Source: Xenopus tropicalis (taxonomy: Eukaryota; Chordata; Amphibia; Anura; Pipidae). Taken from it: DNA of 64,000 bases. The DNA is taken from positions 98,794,829 to 98,858,828 of the forward strand of contig NC_030677.2 of NCBI RefSeq assembly GCF_000004195.4. Reading direction: 5' to 3'. A program made the position numbers and the translations under genes. Each line of letters begins with the position of its first letter. Position 1 is the first letter of the stretch. Positions 51,467 through 63,739 of this stretch are shown piece after piece. A model generated the notes under the pieces. That model did no database searches, was not told the origin of the DNA, and saw only the letters and a program-made list of their open reading frames with translations.

Positions 51467-52484
51467 GTAAGTGTCTGGTGAAGTCATGCTTACTTCATTT
51501 TTCTGTCCCTTCTTTCTTTAAAGGGTTTTTCATCTAAACAACATTTAAGGTGGTCAGTTTCATACATAATTTTGTGTGACTTTCAGTACATGTATGGCGG
51601 TCTTACAGTCCCCACTAATATCAGATTACTTTGTATATTGGTCACTTTGTTGATTGGCCCCTTTGAGAAATGAATCTGCCAATTGTATAGTGTATTGGCA
51701 CATTGGGAAGTGAAAAAACAACACAGATCCTGTTTATTTCCTGCTTTTCCAATCACTTTGGCTGTTTGCCACACAAAGTCATTATGATTATTTCTGAAAA
51801 TATTCTGATTCTAAGATCCTAGCTATAAAGTAGATGTGCAATGGTTTTGTTATTTATTTATTTTTGCCAACAAAGAAACAGGGACTTGTGAAATTATTAA
51901 CTGCAGAAAAGGCAGCTCTTACTTTTGTATTATAAGTCTTATTTTTGGATTACACTTATTTTGCATGCTTGACTGTGTAAGTGACGCATGTAATGACATG
52001 TCGATTGCCCCCAATGTTTTACTATATACACAAGAGATCATTTATTAACTGCAGGTAAGAGCAAAAAAAGTGTTTTTGCACGTTGCGCCCTGAATCTTGA
52101 GAAACTCCTGCAAAACAATGTGAATGGGATGTTCATGGGAACAGGGCTGTATTCATGAGGGGCAATTAGGCACCCCCTTCCTGTCACCTATCTGACCCAT
52201 AAGTTGACAATAATGTCTGGCAGGAAGGACAGGACTCCTATGTGCCCTAGTGTTAGATTTGCAATCCAGTGCTAGATGCAGAGGGTAACTAGATCCCAGA
52301 GGTAAGTGCTTTTTGATTGAGTAGTAAGGGCATGCATTTGTGCTCCTAAGTGCTCTTGCATTTGCATCGGGGGTCAAATTAAATGACTTCTTGAGAATAA
52401 CTTATATTTCAATGTGCTGCAAATCTTTCAAATAGTTTAAAAAAAAAAAATGTATCCCTCTGACATATATACATATGTTTCTAG

Positions 52485-52632
52485 GTATATTACTCAAGAA
52501 GGTCATAAATTAGAAACTGGAGCACCCCGTCCTCCTGCCACAGTAACAAATGCTGTATCTTGGAGATCGGAAGGAATTAAATATAGGAAGAATGAAGTTT
52601 TCCTGGATGTCATAGAATCTGTCAACCTTTTG
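52485..52632 (+). CDS. ap1m1: ap1m1 exon 5 (linker T144, pocket F172/D174)
   Basis: Residues 133-182. Includes HKLETGAPRPPA with T144, then KNEVFLDVIES with F172 and D174 of the tyrosine-signal pocket. Donor GTAAAT. Confidence 0.97.
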
Positions 52633-52744
52633 GTAAATGCAGTTATACGTTTTACAACTTTTTTGTACCTCACAGTGCCTAACTAAAGCATAGAATAATG
52701 ATAGGAAAAAAACTTTCCTGGTAATTGTTAGAATCCAATTATAT

Positions 52745-52985
52745 ATACAAACCAGATTCCAAAAAAGTTAAACAAATTGTGAATAAAAACTGAATGCAAT
52801 GATGTGGAGGTGCCAACTTCTAATATTTTATTCAGAATAGAATATAAATCACGGAACAAAAGTTTAAACTGAGAAAATGTACCATTTTAAGGGAAAAATA
52901 TGTTGATTCAGAATTTCATGGTGTCAACAAATCCCAAAAAAGTTGGGACAAGGCCATTTTCACCACTGTGTGGCATCTCCCCTTC
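52745..52985. repeat. Degenerate DNA-transposon-like fragment
   Basis: Contains CCAAAAAAGTTAAACAAATTG near its start and AAAAAAGTTGGGACAAGG-CC, TTCACCACTGTGTGGCATC near its end. This type of sequence is dispersed in fish and frog genomes. Family unresolved. Confidence 0.45.
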
Positions 52986-53136
52986 TTCTTACAACACTCC
53001 CCTCCTCTTTAATAAAATAATATGTTTGTATAAGTCCTGTGAGTGCTGACCCTCTCTCAAGCACCTTCAACATTATTTGGACCTGCACCCAGGCAACAGC
53101 AACTTATCTATACGTGAGTGCCGGCATTTACTTGGA

Positions 53137-53140
<4 letters not shown>

Positions 53141-53202
<62 letters not shown>
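53141..53202. repeat. (TA)n microsatellite, about 30 units
   Basis: Pure TA dinucleotide run 88 bp upstream of ap1m1 exon 6. It creates spurious Tyr-Ile open frames on both strands. Confidence 0.98.
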
Positions 53203-53206
<4 letters not shown>

Positions 53207-53289
53207 ATAAATAAGCCCAGTAGTAATTAAGATTGGAAAATAGATTTTGGAAGAACTTGTAAGAAAATAGCTCTTGTTTTCTCTCCTAG

Positions 53290-53416
53290 GTGAGTGCAAA
53301 TGGAAACGTGTTACGCAGTGAGATAGTAGGGTCAATCAAAATGCGAGTGTTTCTTTCAGGAATGCCTGAGCTTCGTCTTGGATTAAATGATAAGGTTCTC
53401 TTTGAAAATACTGGAC
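53290..53416 (+). CDS. ap1m1: ap1m1 exon 6
   Basis: Residues 183-224 plus one base, VSANGNVLRSEIVGSIKMRV and onward to DKVLFENTG. Mu-homology domain. Donor GTAAGT. Confidence 0.97.
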
Positions 53417-54074
53417 GTAAGTTTTGTTTTTCTATCTTCTTGTTCATACCTGGTAGATTTAGATTATTCATGGTTGTACTGCCATTGCATTTCATTGTAC
53501 AGATATTATTGGAATACTCTTTTCAGCATGTATAACACAACTATACAACTTGCTTTGCTTAGAAAGCTACATATTCTATAGCAAGAATCAATCGTCAATG
53601 CTAGCTGGGTTGTTTAGTTTTAAAGTTTTAAGAAATATATTATTACACTATAGCAGGAAATATATTTTTACATTTAGCAGTACGTGAATTACACTATTTG
53701 TAGTGGTTCTTACTGAGTAAAGGTTTACCTTAATGCTTGGGCTACGTTTGGTACATATTTACCAGCACTAAATGAATATAACATGTACATTTTTTGCATG
53801 CTCTTTTGTTGCTGGCATGTGTGTATATGTATATAATCTACAGTTTGGCCATTTCCCTATGGGTCAAACTGTAAATGATATCCTTATAAACAGCAGGTAC
53901 TGACATCAGAACACGCCGTTTATAACAACTAGCACGTTCGACTGCTGCTCTCTCCAAGCAGTTAATTTACCACCCAGTCCCCCTCCCGCCTTCCCGCACT
54001 TCCTCCCTATACAAGGCGCTGTCACTGGCATCTCCTGCCTGACTTCCTTTCAAGCGTTCATCCGTCTTTCCGCC

Positions 54075-54305
54075 CTTGTGCTGCTCCCCCACCCCTCCCT
54101 CTCCGGTCCTGTTTCTTGTGCCACTCCCTCTCCAGTATCCCGCCCCTCCCTCTCCAGTCCTGTTTCTTGCACTGCTCCCTTCCCGGTATTCCACCCCCGC
54201 CCTTTCTCTCTGGCGCCTTCTGCCCCTCCCTCTCCGGTCATGATGCTTGTGCAGTTCCCTCCATGCCCCTCCCTTTCTGGTCCTGTTCCTTATGCTGCTC
54301 CCTCT
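54075..54305. repeat. Degenerate C/T-rich minisatellite
   Basis: About five imperfect units of roughly 45-55 bp, each with CCCCTCCCTCTCCGGTCCTG and TTCTTGTGC-CTCCCT. They give repeated Gly/Arg/Thr open frames on the minus strand, which are artefacts. Confidence 0.85.
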
Positions 54306-54783
54306 CACTTATTTATTTAAAACAAAGTTTAAAAAATGCTGGTTTTTGTATAAAAATAAATGCGTCATATTAATACTAATAGTTTTTTTTTTTCCATTAG
54401 CTTAACATGATTGAGTACTGCAGCAGAGTATCAACTGACATGCTGCACAAAACTGTAGATTAGTAGATTAGTCACCTCTGGGTTATGTGACCTGTATTAA
54501 AGCACTTGGCCTGCGGCCTCTTGCTTTTATATGGCCACATAACTCCTCGGTAACATAATATCTTTATAAATTACAGTAGGGGGTACCTTATCCACTATAT
54601 AATACATGAGCTATGAAGATACTGCAAATTATATCCTGTTATGTCATCAGTTATAATTGATGCTTAGTTATGTAATTTCTGTCACCTGACTCACTAAAAC
54701 TTGCATGTTATAATAAATAATGTACATACACATATAAGCATGTAGAACACAAAACACTCATGGGACTTTTGTTATTCTGTCAG

Positions 54784-54926
54784 GTGGAAAGAGCAAGTCT
54801 GTAGAACTGGAGGATGTCAAGTTCCACCAGTGTGTACGCCTGTCAAGATTTGAAAATGACAGGACAATTTCCTTCATTCCTCCAGATGGGGAGTTTGAGC
54901 TCATGTCTTACCGTTTGAACACACAT
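54784..54926 (+). CDS. ap1m1: ap1m1 exon 7
   Basis: Residues 225-272, [20 protein letters not shown] and onward to LMSYRLNTH. Donor GTGAGT. The intron after it (54927-55889) has no recognised element. Confidence 0.97.
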
Positions 54927-55889
54927 GTGAGTGTCTCAAAATAAAGCTATATTTTCTTATTCAAAGAGATACCTGTATCAGCAGTGCCTTTTACTTTAAG
55001 CCTGCTATATATAAATATATATCTTTAAATAAACACGTTACGAATGGTTGCTATTGTTTGGTGGGCTATATTTGAATGTACCGCTGTATCTTCTATCTAT
55101 CTGCCCAGGCCCCCATTTTTGGTAATGTCACTGCTGGATTGTCTACCCTCTTGCTTAAGCAATTACAGTTCATGCTTCAAGCTTACTACAAGAACTGTTA
55201 CTGTCATTCCTTAGTTGAACTGCAGTATGTTTCATAGCTCCAGTATCCTCTTGTTGATCCTGTATGCAAGAAAATTTGATCAATGAGCTCAGAAATTATC
55301 TAGTAGCATGCCAGTAATTTCCCACCATTACAGTTCCTTCTCAGCCCATTTACAATAGAAAATGAGTAAGTTATGAGTAAAGTACATGAGTACAGGATTG
55401 ATCAAGTGCTGTAATTTGTGCTTGTGTGACCTTAATATTGTTTTGTCTGGTCTTTCTTTTCTTACCTGCACATGTCAGAGGCTAAGCTAGGGCATATATT
55501 TTAGTTGTGATTATTTTTTTTCCATTATAAGCCGTGTAACAGTGTAGCTGCAGAGAGCTATTATTAAAAAAAAAATACCTGTATTTTAGAGTAATTGGCC
55601 TAGAGTAATAGGCTTTTGATTGGGGATCTCATGCTAGTCGCAGTTCATGCTTCAAGCTCACTTGTCGCTGTTCTATGCGGTAGCACCTTCTGACCATGGA
55701 TAAATCACTTAGTCTCCCGGTGTCCCGGCATGCTCAATGGTTTCATTGATTGTTGTAAAATTGGAGAATGTAATTTCCTTTTATCTTATTAAATGATTCA
55801 GTGTTAGATTTATTGTAAATATGTGTTTTGTTGTTTTGCTACTTTTTGCATTGTGTATTTAATTAATTGAAATGTGTTCTTGCTTCTAG

Positions 55890-55961
55890 GTTAAGCCTCT
55901 AATCTGGATTGAATCTGTAATAGAAAAACATTCCCACAGTCGTATTGAATACATGATAAAG
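55890..55961 (+). CDS. ap1m1: ap1m1 exon 8
   Basis: Residues 273-296, VKPLIWIESVIEKHSHSRIE followed by YMIK. 72 nt, symmetric phase 0. Donor GTTTGT. Confidence 0.97.
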
Positions 55962-56146
55962 GTTTGTAACATCTGACCTCTAATGCAGAACAACTAGTGT
56001 CTACATCCCCCTACAGCTAGAGAGCTACAAGGATGAGCAGTTTAGGCTTTTTTGAAATCTACACAGCAGCATTGGCTTGGTAATGCAAGCACTCGTGTAC
56101 ACATACACGCACACATGACATGCAATAATGTAACTATTTTCTGTAG

Positions 56147-56305
56147 GCCAAAAGTCAGTTCAAGCGCAGATCTACTGCAAACAATGTTGAGATTCACATT
56201 CCTGTGCCAAATGATGCCGATTCTCCCAAGTTCAAGACCACAGTAGGAAGTGTCAAATGGGTTCCAGAAAATAGCGAAATTGTGTGGTCTATAAAGTCCT
56301 TCCCG
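56147..56305 (+). CDS. ap1m1: ap1m1 exon 9
   Basis: Residues 297-349, AKSQFKRRSTANNVEIHIPV and onward to VWSIKSFP. Contains the basic patch FKRRST. Donor GTAAGA. Confidence 0.97.
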
Positions 56306-56401
56306 GTAAGACTCAAAAGCTCCTAAATAGACATAAAGTTAACCAGATGTTGAAAAAAAAGCTAATGTCCTGTGTTTGTTGGCATGTTTGCATGCTTACA
56401 G

Positions 56402-56527
56402 GGCGGCAAGGAGTATCTCATGAGAGCTCACTTCGGTCTCCCAAGCGTGGAGGCAGAAGACAAAGAAGGAAAACCTCCAATCAGTGTGAAGTTTGAGATA
56501 CCCTATTTTACAACTTCTGGAATTCAG
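56402..56527 (+). CDS. ap1m1: ap1m1 exon 10
   Basis: Residues 350-391, GGKEYLMRAHFGLPSVEAED and onward to PYFTTSGIQ. 126 nt, symmetric phase 0. Donor GTGGGA. Confidence 0.97.
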
Positions 56528-56631
56528 GTGGGAATGTGTATAAAATCATCATGCATCTATTTCTTTGCATGTTATTATGTATTATTTAAATTTTGAAATA
56601 ACCCTTTTTTAAATGTTTTATAAAAATCTAG

Positions 56632-56707
56632 GTTAGGTACTTGAAAATCATTGAAAAAAGTGGGTACCAGGCCTTACCATGGGTGCGGTATATCACCCAG
56701 AATGGAG
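56632..56707 (+). CDS. ap1m1: ap1m1 exon 11 (pocket W408/R410)
   Basis: Residues 392-416, VRYLKIIEKSGYQALPWVRY followed by ITQNG. W408 and R410 line the tyrosine-signal pocket. Donor GTAAAG. Confidence 0.97.
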
Positions 56708-57549
56708 GTAAAGTCCATTTTGATTCACTTTTTATCTGTGAAAGAGCCATTATATTAGTTTAACACAGTGACAATGCATAGTTAATGAGGGCAAAATACC
56801 CTAAAATCATAGCTTTATTGCTGCAGTGAATTTGTGCAGATGCAGAAACCGTGTTGCTGCAAATTGATATGTTGCTGTATCAGGCAATGTAGCTAAAGGG
56901 TTTTGGTAATGGTAAGTAAAACCTTTAAGGTGTTGTGCCAAAAGCCTGCTATAAATTAGTTTCACAGTTATTGTTTGCCATCATGTAGGGCAATGATATT
57001 TCTCTGTTGTCAGAGGATACATAAAGCCATAAAGGATAAGCCAGAAATGTATTGTTTATTTTTTAGCATCACTTATGTCTGTACAGAGGTACAAAAGCAA
57101 CCAAAGGCATCCCCTAAAGCTCCCATCTTATTTTTCTACTAATACACAGCACACATTTAGCTTTAGCTGCTGAAAAACAACTACTCTAAGGGAGTGGCAC
57201 ACCATATACCGGCAAGTAAGGCAATATACTATACTGCTAATTGCCTTGGTGCCATACAATGCATATTTGTTCATGCAACGTATGGATTTGACCTCATAGT
57301 CATCCATGGAGTATCTTGATTTTGTCTTTTAAATCAATAGAACTGACTTTGCTTAATTCTGGGAAACTGTACTTTTATTTAAATGTTTCATGTACAGTTA
57401 GTAATTAATCTGTGCATCTCATGGTATCACAGAAGCCAGTGCAGTCTGTGGCATATGTCTGGACTGATTGATTAAGGTGTGCTACACAATGGACAAACCG
57501 GCTAGTTGTAGCCCCAGGTGCAAGCTGAACCCTCAGCCAGGGTAAAACA

Positions 57550-57705
57550 ATATCCAGGATAAAATGAAAAAACAGCAGCACTCCGGAAATGTTGTAGAAA
57601 AAAGTGACTTTACTCAAGTGCACACAGCTGTGTGCACTTGAGTAAAGTCACTTTTTTCTACAACATTTCCGGAGTGCTGCTGTTTTTTCATTTTATCCTG
57701 GATAT
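57550..57705. repeat. Perfect 156-bp palindrome, no spacer
   Basis: The 78-bp arms are exact reverse complements, with the centre (CAG|CTG) between 57627 and 57628. The arm begins ATATCCAGGATAAAATG and includes CAGCAGCACTCCGGAAATG. I checked base by base; the first mismatch is at 57549/57706. It lies in the last intron of ap1m1. Confidence 0.97.
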
Positions 57706-57948
57706 GTCTGGACTGAAATCCTTCAAATAACCAGGTAATTGTAATTAACAGGAGTTCAGTCTTATAGGGACAAGCAATGAGACCATACTTTGTTTGCAAC
57801 TTATGGTTCCAAATGTGGGTGACACCTGCTTAAAAATTTGCACCAAGTGCACAAAAGAAGCAGCTGTTTCCTGGCTCTATCAGTGTTTAGAATTTGTTTT
57901 ATTTTCATATTAAATCTAATTCCTAATCACTTCTTATTCTTTTTCTAG

Positions 57949-57971
57949 ATTATCAACTTCGAACTCAGTAA
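57949..57971 (+). CDS. ap1m1: ap1m1 exon 12 (stop codon)
   Basis: Residues 417-423 (DYQLRTQ; the Asp codon is split across the junction) and TAA at 57969-57971. Strong acceptor TTTTTCTAG. Confidence 0.97.
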
Positions 57972-58330
57972 AAAGATTTGGTCAATGCATAGCCATATAT
58001 ATAAATATATAGTTTAAACTGTGATTATATCGGGATCTGATTTAGTTCTGTGGAATACTAAACCGCCAAATGCAAAGGATCTGGATCCTGCCCATGTCCG
58101 CAGAGCATATACATTACAGAAAAAAATGAAGCATCTGGTAGCAGCATCTGTTGGACTCGCGCTGCTTTCTGTAAATGTGTTTGTTGTCTCTTGCGCCATT
58201 CCCAGGCCCAGCCGGAATTTATTGCAGTGATCCTACCAGAAAGACCTGTAAGACACATCAAGTTCATTAAATGTTCTTTATATACTTTGTTTGCGTTTTA
58301 TTCAAAGTAATAAACTTCCGACTAAAAAAA
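57972..58330 (+). other. ap1m1: ap1m1 3' UTR
   Basis: About 355 nt from the stop to AATAAA at 58309-58314. The small open frames inside it are not credible genes. Confidence 0.7.
58309..58314 (+). promoter_or_regulatory. ap1m1 polyadenylation signal
   Basis: AATAAA; first canonical signal after the stop. Confidence 0.7.
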
Positions 58331-58419
58331 GAGGGAATCAAATCAAGTATGTGTTGTACAGAAGGAAAAGGGTTCTGGAAGATTATTGTTTGACTGTGGT
58401 AAAAGGCTTCCCTTCTGCT

Positions 58420-58590
58420 ATTACAGGATCTTTTATTTGGAAGGCTTGGGATCTGGGGATATCCAGATAAGGGATCTTTCTATAATTTGCCTCACTAAAC
58501 CTGTCTGCTAAAAATCATTTAAACATTGAATAAACCCAATAGGATTGTTTAGCCTCCAATATGGCTTTGTGTAGCTAAGTTACCTTCAAA
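58420..58590. mobile_element. Degenerate 'ACAGGTATGGGA'-family fragment
   Basis: Contains GGGATCTGGGGATATCCAGATAAGGGATC and AAACCCAATAGGATTG, matching internal parts of the 26682-27014 family. Just beyond the ap1m1 polyadenylation signal. Confidence 0.55.
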
Positions 58591-59635
58591 CACAATGAAC
58601 TGTTTTATAAAGCTCTCCCTCTGATACATTTAAATCTGCAAACAGCATACACACAGACTCTTATTTAGCATCAAGAAAACAGACTCACACAGGCAGAACT
58701 GTCTGATAAAAGTTCTGCTTTGGTTGAGCTGAGCTCAGGAAAGGAAGTTGGGAGAAAAAATTGAAGCAGACAGCTAGAGCTGAGTTAGACTGGAGGGCTT
58801 GTTTCGAAATCTGAACTTAGAACAACTGAGCATGTCTGGCAAGCCAGGAATCAAAGCAAATTCCAGGGGGGGGGGCGAGTGGGTTACAGGAGGAGAAGGA
58901 AATCTAAGTGATTATGGGAATGTTGCAGACTTACTATTAACCTCTGGACAACCAGAGTGGCAGGTATTAAAAGATTTCAAAGAGGCTGTTCACTGATTAC
59001 ATTTATGTGTGTGGGGTTTACATGTCCTTTAAGATACCAGCCCAGGAACATTTGCTCCAATAGTGGGTCCCTTTTGTAGATGTATTAAAATAGCTCTGAT
59101 ATGAGGTTTCTAAATTTGGAAAGCCATGATTGAATCCTGTTGAAAAAAAATTACGTTGGGTAGTTTACTTTTATAGAGATTTAGTCTGTTTTCCTTCATA
59201 TCCTCTTCTGAAAATATCCATGACTACAAATGTCATTCTTTTTGGACTTAAGACTGCCCTCCTAACTTTTTTGGACCTTCCTGTGAACTTCTGCTAATAT
59301 TATACTAATAATACTGTAAGGAACCTAGGTACAGCTAGTTAGGTTTGTTCAGGCTTATTACAAGGGTGACAGCTTTTAAAGTGACAATCTACTGCACCCT
59401 AATAAAGCAGAGGAGCAAAAAAGTACAATTATTCCTTTCTTCAATAATATTTCTCAAATGCCAGTTCAAAGCCACAAGCACACATTTATAGTTTTATTAA
59501 AAGTACTGGAACTGAAAAGATAATAGGCTCCATGTGCAAAGAGAACTAAATATCCCAGCTACCATAATACAATACGGTACTATTAAGTACTTGCTATATT
59601 GCATGACACACAATGCTTTTCTGTTAGAATTATAT

Positions 59636-60286
59636 TTAAAGGGTTACTGTCTTGGTTTTTATTTCTAAATTACACTGTTTACATAGCAAATAATTTACTC
59701 TAGTGTAGGCAGCCATTCAGATAACCTATTGTTTCCCCCTACTCCCATGTTGGACTTGGATTTTTTTTTTTTACTATTGAGTGCTATTCTGACATCTACT
59801 GGGAGCTGCTATCTTGCTACCTTTCCATTGTTCTGCTGATCGGCTGATGGGAGGGGGGTGATATCACTCCAACTTGCAGCACTGTAGTAAAGTGTGACTG
59901 AAGTTAATCAGAGCACAAGTCACATGGATATAGCACTCTGGGAGATGAAGAATATGGCTAGCCCCATGTGAAATTTCAAAATTAATACAAAAAAAACCCC
60001 CATTTTTGGAAAATGTATTTCACTGCAGGATTCTGTTGGAGAAGCTTTATTAACTGATGGGTTTTCTTAATATTTGCTGATCTGCAATTATGACCTTTTA
60101 AAAAAATGTTGCAAAAGCCAGTTTCTCCAGCAAGTCAGGTCAGTCAATCTGCTACCTTGTGTTATATTGTTTCAACAGTCACAGCCACCAGGACAAACAA
60201 CCATAAATGATGACAAACCATTAATGAATGTATATTGGAAATAAAAAAAATTGGAGGTCCAATTGGTAATTGGTAACGTCCTTTAA
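59636..60286. mobile_element. TTAA-flanked inverted-repeat element
   Basis: Left TTAAAGGGTTACTGTC, right (reversed) TTAAAGGACGTTACC, bordered by TTAA at 59636-59639 and 60283-60286. The inner right part is shared with 9240-9400. Confidence 0.65.
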
Positions 60287-61150
60287 GAACACTAGCCTTA
60301 AGTTACTTTCACTGCAATTAGGATGGAATGCATTCCTAAACGTCCACCTCATGCACCCTCTTAGCCAGTGATTCCCAAACTATGGGACAGGTCCTTAGGG
60401 CCCAGAGACCACTAAACACGAGATTTGTAAAGCATTCTTTACAAATCTCTTGTCTTTCTGGGGTATTCTAGATATACCAGGAAGTCCAGACGGGAGGTCA
60501 GTTAGGGTGAGCTAAGCACATATATTTCTATTTCTGTCCTATATATTTATAGAACTATGGCTGATAAACTACCTTGCTGTTGTTTAGGTAGTATGAACTT
60601 AACCTAAGCAAGACTACCTAATAGAGAACTATAGACAAGCTCAGCGTAGCACCCACAGACAGACGAAGTACAGAACTACACTGTATCAGGTAGTTTGGGG
60701 CTTTATGTGAGCCTGGACTGACCACAGGCTGTCCTTACCTATTCCTTTTCCTATCAAGAGATGATGATGATGATGATGTTTTCCTTAAGCAAGCTCTGGT
60801 AGCAGTCACACTAGGGCTGCTGCTTTTTGAGACTTGTTTATTACATGGGGCCTTCATCTTAGCCACAATGCTGCTATAGAAACCAAACACCCATCTAACA
60901 GCACTGGCCGGTGCTGGGAACAAGTATAGGTGCCATTTTGTGTATTTTAAGTTTCATTACATAATTTTTATCAAGCTATGAAGGTATGTACTAATCAACC
61001 AATGTATGAACACATACTGTAACTGCATACTTATATTACTGCAGCCTTATGAGAATTTGATTTACTGCACTGTCCCCTTAGTATTTTATAAACTTATAAA
61101 ATTTTATATAATAAAATTACATTTAAAGGTAGAGAAAATCCATGAGCCAA
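60287..61150. other. Intergenic spacer without recognised gene
   Basis: Between the TTAA element and the inferred upf1 3' end. It holds a short (GAT)n run at 60762-60779. I see no exon, RNA gene or other clear element. Confidence 0.5.
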
Positions 61151-63598
61151 AGTGAGTGCAAGGGCTGTTTATTAATCATTTTATTCATGACGAAGGTTTA
61201 AAACAAGTTCAGACAAATCAAAATGATGGGGAGAGAAAAAAAAAAAAAAAAAAAGACTGAGGGGGAAAAGACTGAAATCACATATGCTCATGGGGTATTA
61301 AAACATACAATCAACTGCTTTAAGTAAACAAACAAAAAGAAATTGCAGAAGCATTCCAGACAGAGAAATAGATTGGAGAATGTTATATTACTCATAATCA
61401 GCATTTGCACAAAGGATACAGAAGCTAAATATGCATCTACTTAATCTAACTGGTGGGGGAATAAAGGGAAAAAAATGCTTTAAAAGAGCCCTTCGGCAAC
61501 GATAATAAATAAAAAAAAATCCATCTCTCAGGAAGGAAGGTGGCCAGAGTTACATGTATACCTGGCACAGAGTGTAGCCAATACAGGGCAAAGCTGGAAA
61601 AGTTTTGTCTAGTTATGTCTGCATAAAGAGTTTTGGTATTTCAACAAACCCTGCCTTTCTTTGATGCCCAACAGCATATGAAATAAGTCTTAGAAAAAGG
61701 GACACACTCCAGCATATTTACTATAACAAGATAACAAGTATAATGTTCTGCATGAATAGAAACATTGGGCATAACGCTAATTTTAGGAACAAAAGTGTGT
61801 GGTTGGTGACCCAATGTAACAAAATGAACTCATATGGAACTTAGACTTATAGGGCAAGATGAGGTTTGCATTTCTTCTGTTCTAGATAGAAATTATGAAA
61901 TGGGTCAATTTCCCTTAGTCCCTTTGGAGCAGAACTCTACATGGACGCTGGATTTAAATGGAGCAGCGACTGCATTTTTTGCCCAATCATGCAAGGCCAC
62001 ATTGACTTCGGACCTCATGAAAAGCATAAAATATGCCTCCAACCATACACTAACTATGAGCCACCTTCCACTTTGCCTGCATTCTGATTTTTTCAACCAG
62101 TTGCAAAAGCTATTAAGAAAAACTTGACTTTCAAACCTATATAATCCCCAGTTTCCACTACTACATCCATTGCTGGTAGGGGAGCTCATTGCAGGCCAAC
62201 TTTCATTGCTTTCCTGATAAGTGGGGGCCGAAGGGCAGAAGAATCCCATCCCTTTTTCAAGCATATAATTTGTCTAAACAAAGATTTGTTTGTTTCGTGG
62301 CATAGAGTCCAGACAGTAGCCAATCAAAGCGTACAGAAAAACACTGAAAAAACCCCTCTCCTTATGGGAGTTTGTATACTCCATTGCTCTGCTACACTGC
62401 TTTAGGAAAGAGAGGCTAGTCATTAGGTCATTTACTGCTGCTTAACACTGAAAGTCCCTGCAGGTGGCAGTATTCCTAACTGACAAACCATGATGCTATG
62501 AAGTACTTTCAGGTCCACCGCAATCTGATTCAAACTAAGAAAACAAAAAAAATCCAGCACTTCCATATATCTAGAAAACTTCTTTAAACCATCGGGTAGT
62601 TACAGGACCTTTCGGTAGAAGGGTGTGTAGTTGACCATCCTGTTCACAATCAAAGCCAGTTTGAAAATCAAACCTGCATCTCAAAGTTGGCCTCTCCATG
62701 TGTCAGTAATTCTACGCTTCATGTTTAACAATCTAGAAGGGATGCTGATCGCATTAAAACAAAAAAGACGACTCATCTACTGGAGTCCGTACGATAAAAC
62801 AACTCTGAGATAAGGAATTGTTTTCCTCCAGCTTCGATAAAATGGCGCCAAAGGACTCATTTGAATGAGAAAAAGAGCAAATATGCTTCTCTCTTGCACC
62901 TGCCCAAGAGGGAACAAATGCTTAGTCAGCCGCTCATTAAATAGGGCAACTTGATGTTGTGCTTCTCCCCAGTTTACTACCCATCCCTTTGAGGTGCACT
63001 TGGCTCCTCCGATGTACAGCCTCTTCTCCTGCCGTTCTCCTCGTCTCAGTGTGCTTGCAGTGGTCTCGCTTTCTTTCTCGTTCTCGTTATTTTTTGTTTT
63101 TTGTCCCTCTCTCGTTCCTCTCTCTCCTGTTGCTCTCACAGTGGTGCTTCAGTTTTAGCAGTGGAAAACAGGTATCCGTTTATTTTTTTTTATTACTCAG
63201 AATAAAATGTGGATGAACTAAGTTCCACGCAGGCTTAGCTCGTCTTCAACCTTTAAATCGGAAAGAAATAAAAATAAATTAAAAAACCCAAACACTTATA
63301 TACTATAGGCCCTGGCAATTCAAGTACATAGAGGCCAAAACAGCCCCCCCAGCAACCCACTAAATAGTGACTGGCATCTTACAGCATTTGCAATTATCCA
63401 CAGGTTGCCAGTCTGGGACTGGGACCCACAGCCAATTCTCTCATTTTACCAAAGCACAGAAACAGAAAAGTAGTTTTTAATGAGGAGAAGCTACTGAAGG
63501 GGATAACTGTTTAAATCCACTGAGAACTGGAGGCATCACGTGCTCACCAATTTGAAATGAAAATGGGAACTTTACTAGATAATCACTTTACTTACATG
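61150..63598 (-). other. upf1: upf1 3' UTR (inferred extent)
   Basis: Downstream of the upf1 stop on the minus strand. Candidate polyadenylation signals are AATAAA (minus) at 61183-61188 and 61167-61172, giving a UTR of about 2.4 kb. A shorter UTR could end at the AATAAA pair near 63180-63197. A poly-T run (minus) lies at 61234-61254. There is no convincing coding in this span. A GTAAGT donor just after the stop may mark a 3' UTR intron. Confidence 0.5.
61167..61188 (-). promoter_or_regulatory. Candidate upf1 polyadenylation signals
   Basis: Two minus-strand AATAAA hexamers (TTTATT on +) at 61183-61188 and 61167-61172. Confidence 0.5.

Positions 63599-63739
<141 letters not shown>

Larger units (their letters stand above)
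44857..58330 (+). other. ap1m1: ap1m1 gene, AP-1 complex subunit mu-1 (mu1A)
   Basis: Twelve coding exons join in one frame into 423 residues, the length of the human protein. mu1A is the medium subunit of the AP-1 clathrin adaptor at the trans-Golgi network and endosomes. The N-terminal longin-like domain (1 to about 140) packs into the core and the C-terminal mu-homology domain (about 168-421) binds YxxPhi sorting signals. Pocket residues F172, D174, W408 and R410, and the phosphorylated linker threonine T144, all fall at the expected numbers. The C-terminus DYQLRTQ fits AP1M1 better than the epithelial AP1M2. Confidence 0.97.

Noticed and set aside
53039..53335. Tyr-Ile-rich open frames on both strands
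   Set aside because: Translation of the (TA)n microsatellite.
53967..54308. 113-residue Gly/Arg/Thr-rich minus-strand frame
   Set aside because: Translation of the C/T-rich minisatellite; the repeat period explains the repeated peptide.
62777..63139. 120-residue minus-strand frame
   Set aside because: Lies in the upf1 3' UTR on the transcribed strand but has no domain and is composed of polar low-complexity sequence.
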